The notes beneath the pieces were generated by a model. The model made no database searches and had not been told where the DNA came from. It saw nothing but the letters and a program-made list of their open reading frames with translations. From Tubulanus polymorphus (taxonomy: Eukaryota > Nemertea > Palaeonemertea > Tubulaniformes > Tubulanidae), in contig NC_134027.1 in the NCBI RefSeq assembly GCF_964204645.1, forward strand, positions 3,274,485 to 3,338,484: a stretch of DNA of 64,000 nt, read 5' to 3'. This document shows, one piece after another, positions 13,501 to 25,872 of the stretch. The translations under genes and the position numbers were made by a program. Within the stretch, counting starts at the first letter, position 1; each line of letters begins with the position of its first letter.

Positions 13501-16500
13501 CTGGCACTGAATCCACTACACAGGCTGCTGGATCAGCATCTACTGCAGGAGGAACCCCATCAGTTGCTGGCACTGAATCCACTACACAGGCCGCTCGATC
13601 AGCATCTACTGCAGGAGGAACCCCATCAGCTGCTGGCACTGAATCCACGACAAAGGCCGCTGGATCGGCATCTACTACAGGAGGAACCCCATCAGCTGCT
13701 GGCACTGAATCCACTACACAGGCCGCTGGATCAGTATCTACTGCAGGAGGAACCCCATCAGCTGCAGGCGCTGAATCCACGACACAGGCCGCTGGATCAG
13801 CATCTACTACAGGAGGAACCCCATCAGCTGCTGGCACTGAATCCACTACACAGGCTGCTGGATCAGCATCTACTGCAGGAGGAACCCCATCAGTTGCTGG
13901 CACTGAATCCACGACACAGGTGGCTGGATCAGTATCTACTGCAGGAGGAACCCCATCAGCTTCTGGCACCGAAGCCACTACACAAGTGACTGGATCAGTA
14001 TCTACTACAGGAGGAACCCCATCAGCTGCAGGCACTGAATCCACGACACAGGCCGCTGGATCAGCATCTACTGCAGGAGGAACCCCATCGGCTGCTGGCA
14101 CTGTATCCACTACAAAAGCGACTGGATCAGTATCCACTGCAGGAGGAACCCCATCAGCTGCAGGCACTGAATCCACGACACAGGCCGCTGGATCAGCATC
14201 TACTGCAGGAGGAACCCCATCAGTTGCTGGCACTGAATCCACGACACAGGCGGCTGGATCAGTATCTACAGCAGGAGGAACCCCATCATTTGCTGGCACT
14301 GAATCCACGACACAGGCGGCTGGATCAGCATCTACTGCAGGAGGGACCCCATCAGCTGCTGGCACTGAATCCACGACACAAGCGGCTGGATCAGCATCTA
14401 CAGCAGGAGGAACCCCATCAGTTTCTGGCACTGAATCCACGACACAGATGGCTGGATCAGCATCTACTGCAGGAGGGACCCCATCAGCTGCTGGCACTGA
14501 AACCACTACACAAGTGACTGGATCAGCATCTACTGCAGGAGGAACCCCATCAGTTTCTGGCACTGAATCCACGACACAGGCGGCTGGATCAGCATCTACT
14601 GCTGGAGGAACCCCATCAGTTTCTGGCACTGAATCCACGACACAGGCGGCTGGATCAGCATCTACTGCAGGAGGAACCCCATCAGTTTCTGGCACTGAAT
14701 CCACGACACAGGCGGCTGGATCAGCATCTACTGCTGGAGGAACCCCATCAGTTTCTGGCACTGAATCCACGACACAGATGGCTGGATCAGCATCTACTGC
14801 AGGAGGGACCCCATCAGCTGCTGGCACTGAAACCACTACACAAGTGACTGGATCAGCATCTACTGCAGGAGGAACCCCATCAGTTTCTGGCACTGAATCC
14901 ACGACACAGGCGGCTGGATCAGCATCTACTGCTGGAGGAACCCCATCAGTTTCTGGCACTGAATCCACGACACAGGCGGCTGGATCAGCATCTACTGCTG
15001 GAGTAACCCCATCAGTTTCTGGCACTGAATCCACTACACAGGCGGCTGGATCAGCATCTACTGCAGGAGGAACCCCATCAGTTTCTGGCACTGAATCCAC
15101 GACACAGGCGGCTGGATCAGCATCTACTGCTGGAGGAACCCCATCAGTTTCTGGCACTGAATCCACGACACAGGCGGCTGGATCAGCATCTACTGCTGGA
15201 GTAACCCCATCAGTTTCTGGCACTGAATCCACTACACAGGCGGCTGGATCAGCATCTACAGCAGGAGGAACCCCATCAGTTTCTGGCACTGAATCCACGA
15301 CACAGGCGGCTGGATCAGCATCTACTGCTGGAGTAACCCCATCAGTTTCTGGCACTGAATCCACGACACAGGCGGCTGGATCAGCATCTACTGCTGGAGG
15401 AACCCCATCAGTTTCTGGCACTGAATCCACGACACAGGCGGCTGGATCAGCATCTACTGCTGGAGGAACCCCATCAGTTTCTGGTACTGAATCCACGACA
15501 CAGGCGGCTGGATCAGCATCTACTGCAGGAGGAACCCCATCAGTTTCTGGCACTGAATCCACTACAAAAGCGACTGGATCAGCATCTACTGCAGGAGGAA
15601 CCCCATCAGTTTCTGGCACTGAATCCACGACACAGGCGGCTGGATCAGCATCTACTGCTGGAGTAACCCCATCAGTTTCTGGCACTGAATCCACTACACA
15701 GGCCGCTGGATCAGCATCTACAGCAGGAGGGACCCCATCAGTTTCTGGCACTGAATCCACGACAGAGGCTGCTGGATCAGTATCTACTACAGGAGGAACC
15801 CCGTCAGTTGCTGGCACTGCATCCACGACACAGGCGGCTGGAACAGCATCAACTGCTGGAGGAACCCCATCAGTTTCTGGCACTGAATCCACTACACAGG
15901 CCGCTGGATCAGCATCTACAGCAGGAGGAACCCCATCAGTTTCTGGCACTGAAGCCACTACACAAGTGACTGGATCAGTATCTACTGCAGGAGGAACCCC
16001 ATCAGCTGCAGGCACTGAATCCACGACACAGGCTGCTGGATCAGCATCTACTGCAGGAGGAACCCCATCAGCTGCTGGCACTGAATCCACTACAAAAGCG
16101 ACTGGATCAGTATCCACTGCAGGAGGAACCCCATCAGCTGCAGGCACTGAATCCACGACACAGGCCGCTGGATCAGCATCTACTGCCGGAGGAACCCCAT
16201 CAGTTGCTGGCACTGAATCCACGACACAGGCGGCTGGATCAGTATCTACTGCAGGAGGAACCCCATCAGTTGCTGGCACTGAATCCACGACACAGGCGAC
16301 TGGATCAGCATCTACTGCTGGAGGGACCCCATCAGTTTCTGGCACTGAATCCACGACACAGGCGGCTGGATCAGCATCTACAGCAGGAGGAACCCCATCA
16401 GTTTCTGGCACTGAATCCACTACAAAAGCGACTGTATCAGCATCTACTGCAGGAGGAACCCCATCAGTTTCTGGCACTGAATCCACGACACAGGCGGCTG

Positions 16501-19500
16501 GATCGGCATCTACAGCAGGAGGAACCCCATCAGTTTCTGGCACTGAATCCACGACACAGGCGGCTGGATCAGTATCTACTGCAGGAGGAACCCCATCAGT
16601 TTCTGGCACTGAATCCACGACACAGGCGGCTGGATCGGCATCTACAGCAGGAGGAACCCCGTCAGTTGCTGGCACTGCATCCACGACACAGGCGGCTGGA
16701 TCAGCATCAACTGCTGGAGGAACCCCATCAGTTTCTGGCACTGAATCCACTACACAGGCCGCTGGATCAGCATCTACAGCAGGAGGAACCCCATCAGTTT
16801 CTGGCACTGAATCCACGACACAGATGGCTGGATCAGCATCTACTGCAGGAGGGACCCCATCAGCTGCTGGCACTGAAACCACTACACAAGTGACTGGATC
16901 AGTATCTACTGCAGGAGGAACCCCATCAGCTGCAGGCACTGAATCCACGACACAGGCCGCTGGATCAGCATCTACTGCAGGAGGAACCCCATCAGCTGCT
17001 GGCACTGAATCCACGACAAAGGCCGCTGGATCAGCATCTACTACAGGAGGAACCCCATCAGCTGCTGGCACTGAATCCACTACACAGGCCGCTGGATCAG
17101 CATCTACAGCAGGAGGAACCCCATCAGTTTCTGGCACTGAAGCCACTACACAAGTGACTGGATCAGTATCTACTGCAGGAGGAACCCCATCAGCTGCAGG
17201 CACTGAATCCACGACACAGGCTGCTGGATCAGCATCTACTGCAGGAGGAACCCCATCAGCTGCTGGCACTGAATCCACTACAAAAGCGACTGGATCAGTA
17301 TCCACTGCAGGAGGAACCCCATCAGCTGCAGGCACTGAATCCACGACACAGGCCGCTGGATCAGCATCTACTGCCGGAGGAACCCCATCAGTTGCTGGCA
17401 CTGAATCCACGACACAGGCGGCTGGATCAGTATCTACTGCAGGAGGAACCCCATCAGTTGCTGGCACTGAATCCACGACACAGGCGACTGGATCAGCATC
17501 TACTGCTGGAGGGACACCATCAGTTTCTGGCACTGAATCCACGACACAGGCGGCTGGATCAGCATCTACAGCAGGAGGAACCCCATCAGTTTCTGGCACT
17601 GAATCCACTACAAAAGCGACTGTATCAGCATCTACTGCAGGAGGAACCCCATCAGTTTCTGGCACTGAATCCACGACACAGGCGGCTGGATCAGCATCTA
17701 CTGCAGGAGGAACCCCATCAGTTTCTGGCACTGAATCCACGACACAGGCTGCTGGATCGGCATCTACAGCAGGAGGAACCCCGTCAGTTGCTGGCACTGC
17801 ATCCACGACACAGGCGGCTGGATCAGCATCAACTGCTGGAGGAACCCCATCAGTTTCTGGCACTGAATCCACTACACAGGCCGCTGGATCAGCATCTACA
17901 GCAGGAGGAACCCCATCAGTTTCTGGCACTGAATCCACGACACAGATGGCTGGATCAGCATCTACTGCAGGAGGGACCCCATCAGCTGCTGGCACTGAAA
18001 CCACTACACAAGCGACTGGATCAGTATCTACTGCAGGAGGAACCCCATCAGCTGCAGGCACTGAATCCACGACACAGGCCGCTGGATCAGCATCTACTGC
18101 AGGAGGAACCCCATCAGCTGCTGGCACTGAATCCACTACACAGGCCGCTGGATCAGCATCTACCGCAGGAGGAACCCCATCAGTTGCGGGCACTGAATCC
18201 ACGACACAGGCGGCTGGATCAGCCTCTACTGCAGGAGGAACCCCATCAGCTTCTGGCACTGAAGCCACTACACAAGTGACTGGATCAGTATCTACTGCAG
18301 GAGGAACCCCATCAGCTGCAAGCGCTGAATCCACGACACAGGCCGCTGGATCAGCATCTACTACAGGAGGAACCCCATCAGCTGCTGGCACTGAATCCAC
18401 TACACAGGCTGCTGGATCAGCATCTACTGCAGGAGGAACCCCATCAGTTGCTGGCACTGAATCCACGACACAGGTGGCTGGATCAGCATCTACTGCAGGA
18501 GGAACCCCATCAGCTTCTGGCACTGAAGCCACTACACAAGTGACTGGATCAGTATCTACTGCAGGAGGAACCCCATCAGTTTCTGGCACTGAAGCCACTA
18601 CACAAGTGACTGGATCAGTATCTACTGCAGGAGGAACCCCATCAGCTGCAGGCACTGAATCCACGACACAGGCTGCTGGATCAGCATCTACTGCAGGAGG
18701 AACCCCATCAGCTGCTGGCACTGAATCCACTACAAAAGCGACTGGATCAGTATCCACTGCAGGAGGAACCCCATCAGCTGCAGGCACTGAATCCACGACA
18801 CAGGCCGCTGGATCAGCATCTACTGCCGGAGGAACCCCATCAGTTGCTGGCACTGAATCCACGACACAGGCGGCTGGATCAGTATCTACTGCAGGAGGAA
18901 CCCCATCAGTTGCTGGCACTGAATCCACGACACAGGCGGCTGGATCAGCATCTACTGCAGGAGGGACCCCTTCAGCTGCTGGCACTGAGTCCACTACAAA
19001 AGCGACTGGATCAGCATCTACAGCAGGAGGAACCCCGTCAGTTTCTGGCACTGAATCCACGACACAGGCGGCTGGATCAGCATCTACTGCTGGAGTAACC
19101 CCATCAGTTTCTGGCACTGAATCCACGACACAGGCGGCTGCATCAGCATCTACTGCAGGAGGGACCCCATCAGTTTCTGGCACTGAATCCACGACACAGG
19201 CGGCTGGATCAGCATCTACAGCAGGAGGAACCCCATCAGTTTCTGGCACTGAATCCACTACAAAAGCGACTGTATCAGCATCTACTGCAGGAGGAACCCC
19301 ATCAGTTTCTGGCACTGAATCCACGACACAGGCGGCTGGATCGGCATCTACAGCAGGAGGAACCCCATCAGTTTCTGGCACTGAATCCACGACACAGGCG
19401 GCTGGATCAGCATCTACTGCAGGAGGAACCCCATCAGTTTCTGGCACTGAATCCACGACAGAGGCTGCTGGATCAGTATCTACTACAGGAGGAACCCCGT

Positions 19501-22500
19501 CAGTTGCTGGCACTGCATCCACGACACAGGCGGCTGGATCAGCATCAACTGCTGGAGGAACCCCATCAGTTTCTGGCACTGAATCCACTAAAAAAGCGAC
19601 TGGATCAGCATCTACTGCAGGAGGAACCCCATCAGTTTCTGGCACTGAATCCACTACACGGGCGGCTGGATCAGTATCTACTGCAGGAGGGACCCCTTCA
19701 GCTGCTGGCACTGAAGCCACTACACAAGTGACTGGATCAGCATCTACTGCAGGAGGAACCCCATCAGCTGCTGGCACTGAGGCCACTACACAAGTGACTG
19801 GATCAGTATCTACTGCAGGAGGAACCCCATCAGCTGCAGGCACTGAATCCACTACACAGGCCGCTGGATCAGCATATACTGCAGGAGGAACCCCATCAGC
19901 TGCTGGCACTGAATCCACGACAAAGGCCGCTGGATCAGCATCTACTACAGGAGGAACCCCATCAGCTGCTGGCACTGAATCCACTACACAGGCCGCTGGA
20001 TCAGTATCTACTGCAGGAGGAACCCCATCAGTTTCTGGCACTGAAACCACTACACAAGTGACTGGATCAGTATCTACTGCAGGAGGAACCCCATCAGCTG
20101 CTGGCACTGAATCCACTACAAAAGCGACTGGATCAGTATCCACTGCAGGAGGAACCCCATCAGCTGCAGGCACTGAATCCACGACACAGGCGGCTGGATC
20201 AGTATCTACTGCAGGAGGAACCCCATCAGCTGCAGGCACTGAATCCACGACACAGGCGACTGGATCAGCATCTACTGCAGGAGGAACCCCATCAGCTGCT
20301 GGCACTGCATCCACGACACAGGCGGCTGGATCAGCATCTACTGCAGGAGGGACCCCTTCAGCTGCTGGCACTGAAGCCACTACACAAGTGACTGGATCAG
20401 CATCTACAGCAGGAGGAACCCCATCAGTTTCTGGCACTGAATCCACGACACAGGCGGCTGGATCAGCATCTACTGCAGGAGGAACCCCGTCAGTTGCTGG
20501 CACTGCATCCACGACACAGGCGGCTGGATCAGCATCTACAGCAGGAGGAACCCCATCAGTTTCTGGCACTGAATCCACGACACAGGCGGCTGGATCAGCA
20601 TCTACTGCAGGAGGAACCCCATCAGCTGCTGGCACTGAATCCACTACAAAAGCGACTGGATCAGCATCTACTGCAGGAGGAACCCCTTCAGCTGCTGGCA
20701 CTGAAGCCACTACACAAGTGACTGGATCAGCATCTACTGCAGGAGGGACCCCTTCAGCTGCTGGCACTGAATCCACGACACAAGTGACTGTATCAGCATC
20801 TACTGCAGGAGGAACCCCATCGGTTTCTGGCACTGAATCCACTACACAGGCGGCTGGATCAGCATCTACTGCTGGAGGAACCCCATCAGTTTTTGGCACT
20901 GAATCCACGACACAGGCGGCTGGATCAGCATCTACTGCTGGAGGAACCCCATCAGTTTCTGGCACTGAATCCACGACACAGGCGGCTGGATCAGCATCTA
21001 CTGCTGGAGGAACCCCATCAGTTTTTGGCACTGAATCCACGACACAGGCGGCAGGATCAGCATCTACTGCAGGAGGAACCCCATCAGTTTCTGGCACTGA
21101 ATCCACGACACAGGCGGCTGGATCAGCATCTACTGCTGGAGGAACCCCATCAGCTTCTGGCACTGAAGCCACTACACAAGTGACTGGATCAGCATCTACT
21201 GCAGGAGGAACCCCATCAGCTGCAGGCACTGAATCCACTACACAGGCCGCTGGATCAGCATCTACTGCAGGAGGAACCCCATCAGCTGCTGGCACTGAAT
21301 CCACGACACAGGCCGCTGGATCAGCATCTACTGCAGGAGGAACCCCATCAGCTTCTGGCACTGAATCCACTACACAGGCCGCTGGATCAGCATCAACTGC
21401 AGGAGGAACCCCATCAGCTTCTGGCACTGAATCCACTACACAGGCCGCTGGATCAGCATCTACAGCAGGAGGAACCCCATCAGTTTCTGGCACTGAATCC
21501 ACGACACAGGCGGCTGGATCAGCATCTACAGCAGGAGGAACCCCATCAGTTTCTGGCACTGAATCCACGACACAGGCGGCTGGATCAGCATCTACTGCAG
21601 GAGGGACCCCATCAGCTTCTGGCACTGAAGCCACTACACAAGTGACTGGATCAGCATCTACTGCAGGAGGAACCCCATCAGCTGCAGGCACTGAATCCAC
21701 TACACAGGCCGCTGGATCAGCATCTACTGCAGGAGGAACCCCATCAGCTGCTGGCACTGAATCCACGACACAGGCCGCTGGATCAGCATCTACTGCAGGA
21801 GGAACCCCATCAGCTGCAGGCACTGAATCCACGACACAAGTGACTGGATCAGCATCTACTGCAGGAGGAACCCCATCAGCTGCTGGCACTGAATCCACGA
21901 CACAGGCCGCTGGATCAGCATCTACTGCAGGAGGAACCCCATCAGCTTCTGGCACTGAATCCACTACACAGGCCGCTAGATCAGCATCTACAGCAGGAGG
22001 AACCCCATCAGTTTCTGGCACTGAATCCACGACACAGGCGGCAGGATCAGCATCTACTGCAGGAGGAACCCCATCAGTTTCTGGCACTGAATCCACTACA
22101 AAAGCGACTAGATCAGCATCTACAGCAGGAGGAACCCCATCAGTTTCTGGCACTGAATCCACTACAAAAGCGACTGGATCAGCATCTACTGCAGGAGGAA
22201 CCCCATCAGTTTCTGGCACTGAATCCACTACAAAAGCGACTGGATCAGCATCTACTGCTGGAGGAACCCCATCAGTTTCTGGCACTGAATCCACGACACA
22301 GGCGGCAGGATCAGCATCTACTGCAGGAGGAACCCCATCAGTTTCTGGCACTGAATCCACTACAAAAGCGACTAGATCAGCATCTACAGCAGGAGGAACC
22401 CCATCAGTTTCTGGCACTGAATCCACTACAAAAGCGACTGGATCAGCATCTACTGCAGGAGGAACCCCATCAGTTTCTGGCACTGAATCCACTACACAGG

Positions 22501-24194
22501 CGGCTGGATCAGTATCTACTAGAGGAGGGACTCCTTCAGCTGCTGGCACTGAAGCCACTACACAAGTGACTGGATCAGCATCTACTGCAGGAGGAACCCC
22601 ATCAGCTGCTGGCACTGAGGCCACTACACAGGCGGCTGGATCAGCATCTACTGCCGGAGGAACCCCATCAGCTGCAGGCACTGAGGCCACTACACAGGCC
22701 GCTGGATCAGTATCTACTGCAGGAGGAACCCCATCAGATGCTGGCACTGAATCCACTACACAAGCGACTGGATCAGTATCCACTGCAGGAGGAACCCCAT
22801 CAGCTGCTGGCACTGAGGCCACTACACAACCCACTGGATCAGCATCTACTGCAGGAGGAACCCCATCAGCTGCTGGCACTGAATCCACGACACAGGCCGC
22901 TGGATCAGCATCTACCGCAGGAGGAACCCCATCAGTTGCTGGCACTGAATCCACTACACAGGCCGCTGGATCAGTATCTACCGCAGGAGGAACCCCATCA
23001 GCTGCTGGCACTGAATCCACTACGCAAGCGACTGGATCAGTATCTAGTGCAGGAGGAACCCCATCAGCTGCTGGCACTGAATCCACTACACAGGCGACTG
23101 GATCAGTATCTACTGCAGGAGGAACCCCGTCAGCTGCTGGCACTGAAGCAACTACACAACCCACTGGATCAGCATCTACTGCAGGAGGAATTCCATCAGC
23201 TGCTGGCACTGAATCCACGACACAGACGACTGGATCAGTATCTACTGCAGGAGGAACCCCTTCAGCTGCTCGCACTGAATCCACGACACAGGCCGCTGGA
23301 TCAGCATCTACTGCAGGAGGAACCCCATCAGCTGCTGGCACTGAATCCACGACACAGGCGACTGGATCAGTATCTACTGCAGGAGGAACCCCTTCAGCTG
23401 CTCGCACTGAATCCACGACACAGGCCGCTGGATCAGCATCTACTGCAGGAGGAACCCCATCAGTTGCAGGCACTGAGGCCACTACACAGGCCGCTGGATC
23501 AGCATCTACTGCAGGAGGAACCCCATCAGCTGCTGGCACTGAGGCCACGACACAGGCCGCTGGATCAGCATCTACTGCTGGAGGAACCCCATCAGCTGCT
23601 GGCACTGAGGCCACTACACAGGCGGCTGGATCAGTATCTACTGTAGGAGGAATCCCATCAACTACCGAAACAACGACTACTCAAGCGATAACTTGTAACC
23701 CTGTTTGGTCACCAATCAGTTCCCGTATGAGTCCATACAAATTCAATATTGGTGGTGATAGCACGAAGGAAGGTTGGGCCCAGTGTATATCTTCTCCGGG
23801 GAAATATATATCTTTCCTGTATATGAAAGGTTTGACAAAGAAAAAAGTCGGTATCGCAAGTGTAACTTATACGTGTGATACATTCCCATGTAGTATACAC
23901 GTAACACTTGACCTAAAACCATGCAAAGCTGGTAGCACCACGTCGAAAATCCTCTCGAAGTCCGCTCTGCGTCTAACGCTTGGCAAATCGGCACTCTCCA
24001 GCTCGGGACCAGAAGATTACGAATATAAATTGGAATATCCCTCATACAGTGATTTTTCTAATTTCGGAACGATCTCTAAGGCATGCAAAGACGCAAGTGG
24101 AAAATGTGATTTCACATCTATATCAGAAGTCGATGGAAAGCCTCCACTTGTGTGTGTTGCTGTTTATGCAGAGATTTGCGGTTTATGTAATTAG
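10517..24194 (+). CDS. Giant secreted mucin-like protein with two homologous cysteine-rich caps
   Basis: Proposed CDS is join(10517..10533, 10595..24194), 4538 residues. The long frame lacks an upstream in-frame ATG, but a 17-nt coding exon (ATG at 10517, donor AAAAG|GTGAAT) joined to an acceptor at 10594/10595 gives a classic signal peptide, MDLLKSRALVIFIVLLVHTT. Residues about 28-209 form a cap with Cys at 28, 34, 66, 101, 106, 118, 171, 176, 193, 201, 204 and 209. A short Thr-rich linker follows, then 185 exact 22-residue units (about 41% Ser/Thr) from 11418 to 23627, then a second cap (about 23,690-24,191) with matching Cys spacing, ending ICGLCN. No transmembrane helix or GPI tail is visible, so the product should be secreted and heavily O-glycosylated. 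I recognise no VWD, CK or other standard mucin domain. The product probably contributes to a mucus, adhesive or cuticular secretion. An AATAAA at 24479 would place a MITE inside the 3' UTR. Ultra-long exon (13.6 kb). Confidence 0.85.
10534..10597 (+). other. Proposed short first intron with tandem NAGNAG acceptor
   Basis: GTGAATTTT opens the intron and TTCTTTTCAGCAG closes it. Two acceptors three bases apart, ending at 10594 and 10597, would both keep frame and give signal peptides starting MDLLKSRALV or MDLLKRALV. Intron length would be 61 or 64 nt, close to other short introns here (74 nt in LTA4H, 75 nt in the cysteine-rich gene). The alternative is a more distant first exon spliced to the same acceptor. 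Confidence 0.5.
11352..23691 (+). repeat. 66-bp tandem repeat array, 185 full units plus degenerate edges
   Basis: The unit encodes 22 residues, beginning GSASTAGGTPSAAG and ending STTQAA. Unit starts (GGA codon) at 11418 and 23628 are exactly 185 x 66 bp apart, and the phase at every 660-base step I checked is unchanged, so there is no net frame-breaking indel. Variation is concentrated at a few positions: SAAG/SVSG/SVAG/SASG; TES/TEA/TET; Q or K; and AA, VT, AT or PT at the end. Variants are linked, e.g. TEATTQ is usually followed by VT. The first (11352) and last (about 23,628-23,691) units are degenerate, as expected at the edges of an array homogenised by unequal exchange. Confidence 0.97.
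15941..18110 (+). repeat. Higher-order duplication within the mucin array
   Basis: A block of about 16-17 units starting at 15941 recurs from 17129, an offset of 1188 bp (18 units), with the same order of unit variants, including the rare ones (GTATCC start, CAGATGG, GCATCC). After about 16,600 the offset changes to 1122 bp (17 units), so one copy has gained or lost one unit. A third partial copy starts near 18581 (offset 2640 bp, 40 units, from the first). This points to segmental duplication of many units at once as well as single-unit change. Confidence 0.8.
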
Positions 24195-24207
24195 ATAAAA
24201 TTCTTAA

Positions 24208-24418
24208 GGCTAAAAAAAATTGATACCTCGTTTCTCCGCTCTGCTGAGCTTAAATGTTGACCCGGCCGGCCGCCTATCTACCCTATACATTACTTTTTTT
24301 TTAAATCGTGATCAATTTTACCATAACAGACCCGGCCACTATAGAAATGAACTGTTTACAAATTTTACAAAAATGACCCGGCCGCTGCGGAGAAACAAGG
24401 TATCATTTTTGTTTAGCC
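24208..24418 (+). mobile_element. MITE-like element, copy 1 (211 bp, TAA target duplication)
   Basis: About 32-bp imperfect terminal inverted repeats begin GGCTAAA and run to GTTTCTCCGC. The element is flanked on both sides by TAA. Internally it carries three GACCCGGCC words. The copy at 32020-32239 is its reverse complement and nearly identical apart from a 9-base insertion. Size, TIRs starting GGC and a 3-bp TWA target site fit a non-autonomous PIF/Harbinger-type element (inference). It lies between the mucin stop codon and the AATAAA at 24479, so it is probably part of the mucin 3' UTR. Confidence 0.8.
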
Positions 24419-25872
24419 TAACACACGCACATACATATACAATGGATTTCTATAATTGAATAGTATTAGAGCCATGATAATAAACACAAGCTTGCATTAT
24501 ATCGTGTATCGTCTTCAATTGCATTTCAACAAGGGATTAAGTGTTAGATCAGTAGGAATTGATTTAAGCGTACATCAACATGGTTCCTACAGAAGCATCG
24601 ATATGAAATTTGAGGGGTATTTGAGGGGCTTTTGAGGGTATGATCACCAAATTTGAGGGTCATTTTTCACGACGAAAACCTAATTGATACATAAAACAGT
24701 ACCAGTAGAATACTTATCAGCCCAAGCAAAATAAATTTAGGCACCTATGAATAACCTTAAATGAGCTTCGATTCGAAGCTCTTTTTGGTTTACTAGGCCC
24801 CGGTCCCATAATCATCGGACAATATTTGACTCGAAAGTTGTAACCTTGGAAAATGAACTGATTTCAGTCGAATCAAACTTTAAGGAAAGTTATGAAACTG
24901 GGTCTAGATATTGCATGATTATTTGACATTTTTGTCCATCCCGCACAATCCAGTGGAAATCCTTAATCGTTATGTAGGAACAATCGTTGCTGGATACAAC
25001 TTCGTTAGACTCGGTTGAATGTAGAACCGAAAGTGAGACATCTTTTTCATCTAGCACCAATCATGATAAATCAGTCATCTTTCCTGGAAACACAAAATGA
25101 CATCAGAAACGTGGCACCTTTATGCCAATACAACAAACACCAATTGCTTAATTACATTTTCTTTCATTTATACATGTAATTCATTTTTTACAATATCATT
25201 ATTTATAGCATTGAGCACAATGCAGAGCATGTTCTTGCACAATATTACTACATGTATGACGACTAGCGAACAATTTAGATGTGCACATATCATAGCCCTT
25301 GACTGAATTCAAATTTTGATTTTTCCCAATCACATGTACCGGTATTTGACAGATTGAAGACATGAATAATCTACAATGTAGTAGCAGAACTAAAATTTAT
25401 GAAGATAATATGACAATATTCGCATTTATCAAGCAAAGCTATAAACCAAACATTCCTATCATAATCAGAGTACTGTATCCTTTTGTTGAATAACATGCGC
25501 ATAGCTTAAAGATTCAACTGCATCTAAACAACTAGTTTTGCATTCGCCTTGTGGACACAAGAAGATTATCCCCAGACATCCCCAAAATAACCTCCGAAAC
25601 CTAGGTTCATCGAAATCTACTAACTTTGAATTCATAAGACATCATTGTGAAATATATTCACAGTACCGGTAAAAGGCCAAAATGTACAATTTGGAATCCA
25701 AAATGGCTACAAATAAACTTCATGTGGATGTGGTACAACTATAATGTCACTGCTGACTTTATCCATTTGTTTTGTTTTATCATCCGAATCTTTTGGTTTC
25801 CCTAGGCTAACCCTCTTGGATTGTCTTCATCCAGGGGATATAATTTCTGAAATTCTACTATCACAGTTAAAA
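24419..25872. other. Intergenic region between mucin and CRBN
   Basis: Contains a probable polyadenylation signal for the mucin (AATAAA at 24479-24484) and, toward 25,870, the 3' UTR of minus-strand CRBN. A run of TGAGGGG words occurs at about 24,611-24,652. No gene recognised. Confidence 0.6.

Noticed and set aside
11060-23614. 4184-codon open frame antisense to the mucin repeats
   Set aside because: It is a by-product of a 66-bp (multiple of three) repeat that happens to lack stops in that antisense frame. It has no signal peptide or recognisable domain, and its product is a simple 22-residue echo of the sense array.
11452-23646. Many plus-strand frames of 75-302 codons in a second frame of the mucin array (LLALNPRHRRLDQ-type repeats)
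   Set aside because: Frame shadows of the array; they end wherever a GTGACT variant creates TGA in that frame.
24220-24459. 79-codon frame after the mucin stop codon
   Set aside because: It reads through the MITE-like element at 24208-24418 and has no independent support.
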